Assembly (NCBI GenBank): GCA_032622095.1
Contig: CP136061.1
Coordinates: 212,630,373-212,694,372 of the forward strand
Length of the DNA stretch: 64,000 nucleotides
Source: Siphonodentalium dalli
Taxonomy: Eukaryota > Mollusca > Scaphopoda > Gadilida > Siphonodentaliidae
Reading direction: 5' to 3'
Each line of letters begins with the position of its first letter. Within the stretch, counting starts at the first letter, position 1. Made by a program: the position numbers and the translations under genes. Under the pieces are notes generated by a model. The model was not told where the DNA came from. It worked only from the letters and a program-made list of their open reading frames with translations, and ran no database searches. Shown in pieces: positions 60,007 through 64,000 of this stretch.

Positions 60007-60750
60007 GTACAGGATTTATTTGTGCGTGGTTGCTATATAGTCACAATTATACCTCATGGCGGCTTGGTGTCTGAACACACGCTTGTTTTTGTTACATGTT
60101 GAGGATCCAATAGATCGACACATTATATATAAAAGAGTGTGTCTTACATAATATAGAACGAGGTCCCCATAAGGTGAATTTAGTGATGCTATCCGACACA
60201 ACCAAGTGCGGATCCAATGGGGGCCCACCCCCTATTTTTGCAAGATCAATGATTTGTCTATATATGTCATCAGTAAAAGAATTACCTTTACGAATTTGCA
60301 CAATTCATTTAGCATAGTCTACAGCCATATATTTCACCCGATCACCACAAAATTGCATATGCTGGTTTGGGCACGAGAACGTCTATTTTGGACCTGTCGC
60401 CCGCCCAAAATGGCCGCCATGGTGGTCGTCTTGTTTAAATACTTAAATGGACATGGCTCATTCGAGGCTCGAGTTTTGGAGGGACGGGTACGATAGGTCG
60501 ATAAATGCACGAAATATTGATATGCCGGCTTCATACGATTTGAAGCACCCAAAATCACAGCCATCTTCCATCCGTTTTCAATTTTTCGCCCGAAGTCAGA
60601 CAAACGCTCTTTATTGCTACCATTACAGGAATATAATAACACGGAACGCTTTTTTCTCTTCCATGTCGTGCAAATGGCTGTATTTGGGGGGGGGGAACAA
60701 ACACCTTGTTCATAGTTGTATTTTCATTACTTCAATGCGTCTTTTTGGGG
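60007..60750. other. Intron sequence, nothing recognised
   Basis: A GC-richer patch near 60380-60430 (cgcccaaaatggccgccatg) resembles phrases in repeats at 15130-15340. No exon. Confidence 0.4.
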
Positions 60751-61253
60751 TTAAAGGCACGTGCGGCCTTAATTGTCGAAAATATTCATATTTGTTCCAA
60801 ACACCGTAAACAGAAAAACAGTAAAACGCATACAGTTCCGTTCATATATACCCATGATCATCGCGTAAACAGCATGTTATCATAAAGACCTACTATATTT
60901 TACCTAAGCAAGAGCCTGATTGTGTTACAGAAGACGGCACAATGCTACTGGCTAATCACACACAAATGGCATAAACGCTCTTGATTAGTTCCATATCAGG
61001 TATTCACCAACAAAGAACGCTCTTTATGTTTACCATCATAATATAAACAAACACAAGAAAGGTAACTGTTTACGCTTTTGTTTACATAACAATGGTCAAA
61101 CATATGACCATAACATACTGTTTATGCGATATTTCTTATTTGTATTCGGACAAAGTCTATCTACATTTTGATGTTCTTTCTGTTTGTGGCGGTTTTTGAT
61201 GGGTGGAAATATTTTCACAGGATACCCACCGCCAAGGCCAACCGAACCTTTAA
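60751..61253 (+). mobile_element. MITE family P, full copy 1
   Basis: Begins ttaaaggcacgtgcggcc and ends ggccaaccgaacctttaa, partial inverted ends within TTAA. The body includes catcgcgtaaacagcatgtt, gctaatcacacacaaatgg and aacgctctttatgtttacc. About 500 bp, non-coding. Confidence 0.85.
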
Positions 61254-61568
61254 AGAATGCTCGTATAAAGGTAGTTATGATATTTATCGACCAATTTGTG
61301 GCTTTAGGTCATACACTGCTGTGGGAATGTCACAATATCAGCAGCAGGTCGTGATAAGCCACAGTGACACTTTCATTGTTCTAGCATTATATGTCTCCTA
61401 CATGATCCTGGTATTTTCAGCTTTGAATGTATATGCAAGGAGTACGTATACGCCACGGAGACGTACATATAGTGTGTCTATAAGATTGACCATGCAACTA
61501 TGATAATCGTAGAGGAATACAATAGTAAGAGTGCAATTGATAGCCAGCTATGAAGATGTTTTGTTTGT
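61254..61568. other. Spacer between two MITE copies
   Basis: About 315 bp separating two same-orientation family-P copies. An open frame (to 61503) crosses it, but its start lies in the MITE and no transporter-like sequence is seen. Confidence 0.5.
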
Positions 61569-62067
61569 TTAAAGGCACGTGAGGCCTTAGTTGTCGAAAA
61601 TATTCATATTTGTTCCAATCACCGTAAAAGAAAAACATTAAAACGCATAGTTTCGTTCATATATACCATGACCATCGCGTAAACAGCATGTTATCATAAA
61701 GATTTACTATATTTTACCTAAGCAAGAGTCTGATTGTGTTACAGAGGCCAGCACAATGCTGCTGGCTAATCACACACAAATGGCATAAACGCTCTTTATT
61801 CGTTCCATATCAGGAACTCACCGACAAAGAACGCTCTTTATGTTTACCATCATAATATAAACAAACACCAGAAAAGTAACTTTTTATGCTTTTGTTTACA
61901 TAACAATAGTCAAAGATATGACAATAACATACTGTTTATGCGATATTTCTTATTTGTATACGGACAAAGTCTGTCTACATTTTGTTGTTCTTTCTGTTTG
62001 TTGCGGTTTTTGACGGGTGGAAATATTTTCACAGGATACCCACCGCCAAGGCCAACCGTACCTTTAA
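61569..62067 (+). mobile_element. MITE family P, full copy 2
   Basis: Same orientation as copy 1 and highly similar, with ends ttaaaggcacgtgaggcc and gccaaccgtacctttaa in TTAA sites. Confidence 0.85.
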
Positions 62068-62426
62068 CATACTTTATTCCAACACAAAGACAATACATAC
62101 AGATACATAAGGCATAACATATTGAGTATAGTGGGCATACATATTTTTGCTGTATCTTATTGGAGATTTGGAGGCTTGTTATATCGGTTGTAGTCTGAGA
62201 CGACAGTAAGCTATAAGCTTTTTTTGGTCGTTCCGCCCACTTAGGAAGAATATACCCAGTATAAGATGGTATGCATATCTTGATCTTGGTACCAATGAAT
62301 ACCTCACTAAGGCATCATGGGACCAATATCTTGTATCTGGTCATTACTATTTGGTTGGTATATATACTTTATATTGGATGGGTTAGAACTGAGATGGAGG
62401 AGAAGAACGAAAGAGATAGGAACAAA

Positions 62427-62442
62427 CGAGAGAGAGAGTGAG

Positions 62443-62493
<51 letters not shown>
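62427..62493. repeat. (GA)n microsatellite
   Basis: About 65 bases of GA/AG with two interruptions (gtgagagcgag). Frames across it on both strands (SLSLSL, ERERER) are artefacts. Confidence 0.95.
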
Positions 62494-62496
<3 letters not shown>

Positions 62497-62679
62497 GTGT
62501 ATGGCAAATTTTCCACATGCAATAAATGGTCACATGTCGATTTTCGAAACAGTAAGCTTGAAAACGTTTTTGTTTTGTTGATGAGGCGAGCAGAAATTTC
62601 AATGATCGTCTCTGATCAAGAGCGTCTGTTTCCAAAAAGCGGTATATAGCTAATAAACCGCGTTTTAAATTATGCAACA

Positions 62680-62965
62680 CATCCTATCCGAAATACGCAC
62701 ATTATCAACCTATAAAATGAAATTGGTTCATAATGTAATTATTTGATTCTGAAATAGGCAGATAATGGAGTCATGACCGTTATTTCGTTATATGTGTCAT
62801 CTGCTTAGAATCGCCTCATTATGATTCGATAATGTGACCCAAACGTTTTCATGTTCAGCACATTATCGACTCAAAATGAGGCGATTCTCAGCAGATTATA
62901 TCCACCTAAAACAAGTTATATTATAAGCAGATAATGTGCGCATTTTTAAGAGAACATGCTGAATT
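62680..62965. mobile_element. MITE family M3, copy
   Basis: cgaaatacgcacattatcaa on the left and gcagataatgtgcgcattt on the right are roughly inverted. The interior matches the element at 7050-7410 (attatttgattctgaaata, cagcacattatcgactcaaa). Confidence 0.65.
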
Positions 62966-63237
62966 ATGACCCGCATGCTGTATTCGTTGTCAACGTACAA
63001 TTTTGTTTTTGTGGATTTTCGCTATTCCTGTGTCATACGAATTATCGTGATTGCAAGTATTTTTAAACTATTAGTTCGCCGAAAATTATTCTGTCTTAAG
63101 CCGCGCCTGTAAAATGGCATCAGACACAAGACTCGATATTACTCAACAGCTGTGGCAATTACAAACGCTTAGGCCTCTCGCGGGATATGCGCTATACAAC
63201 TCTCATTATTACATTATTACATTACATATCCTTTCAG

Positions 63238-63341
63238 TTTAACTTGGTTTGTGACGACAAACTGAAGACGTCACAAGCTACTATGGTTTTCATGTCAGGT
63301 GTGTTGGTTGGGGCTGTCCTCTTCGGAAATGCAGCCGATTG
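63238..63341 (+). CDS. SLC22-type transporter, exon with helix 2
   Basis: 104 nt after atatcctttcag, ending in gattg before gtgagt (phase 2). It encodes FNLVCDDKLKTSQATMVFMS and GVLVGAVLFGNAADW. (F/W)xLVCD and MxGVLxGAxxFGxxxD are classic SLC22 motifs marking the end of the large loop and transmembrane helix 2, leading to the conserved cytoplasmic D-R/W motif. With the upstream exons this gives 155 codons of an expected 500-600. The rest lies beyond the window. Confidence 0.93.
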
Positions 63342-63399
63342 GTGAGTAATCACACTGGTCATTTTTTTTAAACATATTGTATTGTATCATTTATCCAAA

Positions 63400-64000
63400 G
63401 TCAGGGACAGAAAAATGGGACCGTGCAACAACATTGATGACATTTTTAGGTATCAAATTTATACACACCCATCTCTATGATAAATTATGAGAGTCTAATG
63501 GTGTTGTTTAAATATCCCACAATGTTGGTGTCATGGTTAGCGGACTGGCACCAAAATTTATAACTATATTTTTGCGCCGATTTCCATCAAATAGATACAT
63601 ATTCTTCTCCATTATACGGGGAATTTAATCGTGTGGTTTAAAGACGCCAAATTAGTGCCGTTTTGTGTACAGATGGGGGGGGGGGGGCTAAAATTTGATA
63701 AGAATGTATATAGTCGCCTATATACACAAAACGTATTTTCAGTCATCTCCATGATATTAGGAGTCGAATTGTCCCAATGTTACAGTTCCGAGACAAGGAT
63801 GGGGAGGGGTACCACAATTAATAAAAATTAATTTTAGCTCCAAATTCCACCAAATTGGTACATATTATTGTCCACTTTACGAGGAATAAAATCGTGTTGT
63901 TTAAAGATGCAATGTTGGTGACTTTTTTAGGTTAGTGATGGGGAGGGGATAGGCACTATCGTTGACAAGAATGTTCAGCCGTCGATATCCACTAAACTGA
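63400..64000 (+). repeat. Repeat family F, partial copy cut by window end
   Basis: cgatttccatcaaatagata, then gtttaaagacgccaaattag and agatgggggggg phrases as in the copies at 24.8-32 kb and 38 kb. It lies in the intron following the last visible transporter exon. Confidence 0.7.

Noticed and set aside
61168-61503. 111-codon frame between transporter exons
   Set aside because: Its first third is within MITE family P, and the remainder has no SLC22 features and no phase-compatible splice sites.
60751-62067. Calling the two family-P copies the LTRs of one retroelement
   Set aside because: Each has its own TTAA-bounded inverted ends, and the spacer is only 315 bp of unrelated sequence; separate copies exist elsewhere (43242, 11434/16138).
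62307-62680. Frames rich in SLSLSL or ERERER
   Set aside because: They are produced by the (GA)n microsatellite.

Overview
This looks like nuclear DNA from an invertebrate animal, probably marine (a mollusc, other lophotrochozoan or lancelet-like genome). The reasons are low GC, large introns with GT-AG junctions, abundant MITEs and tandem arrays, and two animal-type genes split into short exons. I cannot fix the species. Both host genes are on the + strand and both are incomplete in the window.

Host gene 1 (about 3.4-33.9 kb) is a NUAK-type AMPK-related serine/threonine kinase. Six exons (3415-3535, 6842-6993, 10090-10155, 21834-21953, 23780-23912, 33137-33876) join in compatible phases into 443 codons running from the beta-3 lysine to the stop. 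The exon with the glycine-rich loop and start codon must lie upstream. Host gene 2 (about 36.0 kb to beyond the end) is an SLC22-type organic ion transporter. Its first coding exon is duplicated (36041-36183 and 39678-39820). The large extracellular loop exon (59787-60006) and the next exon (63238-63341) follow after a 20 kb intron.

The most striking object sits in that 20 kb intron: a 9.6 kb, apparently intact Mutator-like DNA transposon at 49657-59234. Its terminal inverted arms (1.5 and 1.6 kb) are built from tandem 353 bp units. It is flanked by a near-perfect 9 bp target duplication. It encodes one spliced protein of about 1,075 residues that joins an OTU-type cysteine protease (DDGNC ... 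DHF) to a MULE transposase with D, D, CxxH and E in place.

Much of the rest is repeats. In the kinase introns: hairpin elements (2-6 kb); a 4.5 kb insertion flanked by a 12 bp duplication that splits an older repeat (11.6-16.1 kb); a 24 bp satellite of about 4.45 kb with higher-order structure inside an element with short inverted ends (16.5-21.4 kb); and a large palindromic block with a nested LTR-like pair (24.8-32.0 kb). In the transporter introns: MITEs whose empty sites can be read directly from the duplicated exon-1 block, a nested palindrome (40.7-40.9 kb), and a 4.3 kb array of about 165 bp units (44.95-49.26 kb). Coordinates of diverged repeats are approximate, because all comparison was by eye.
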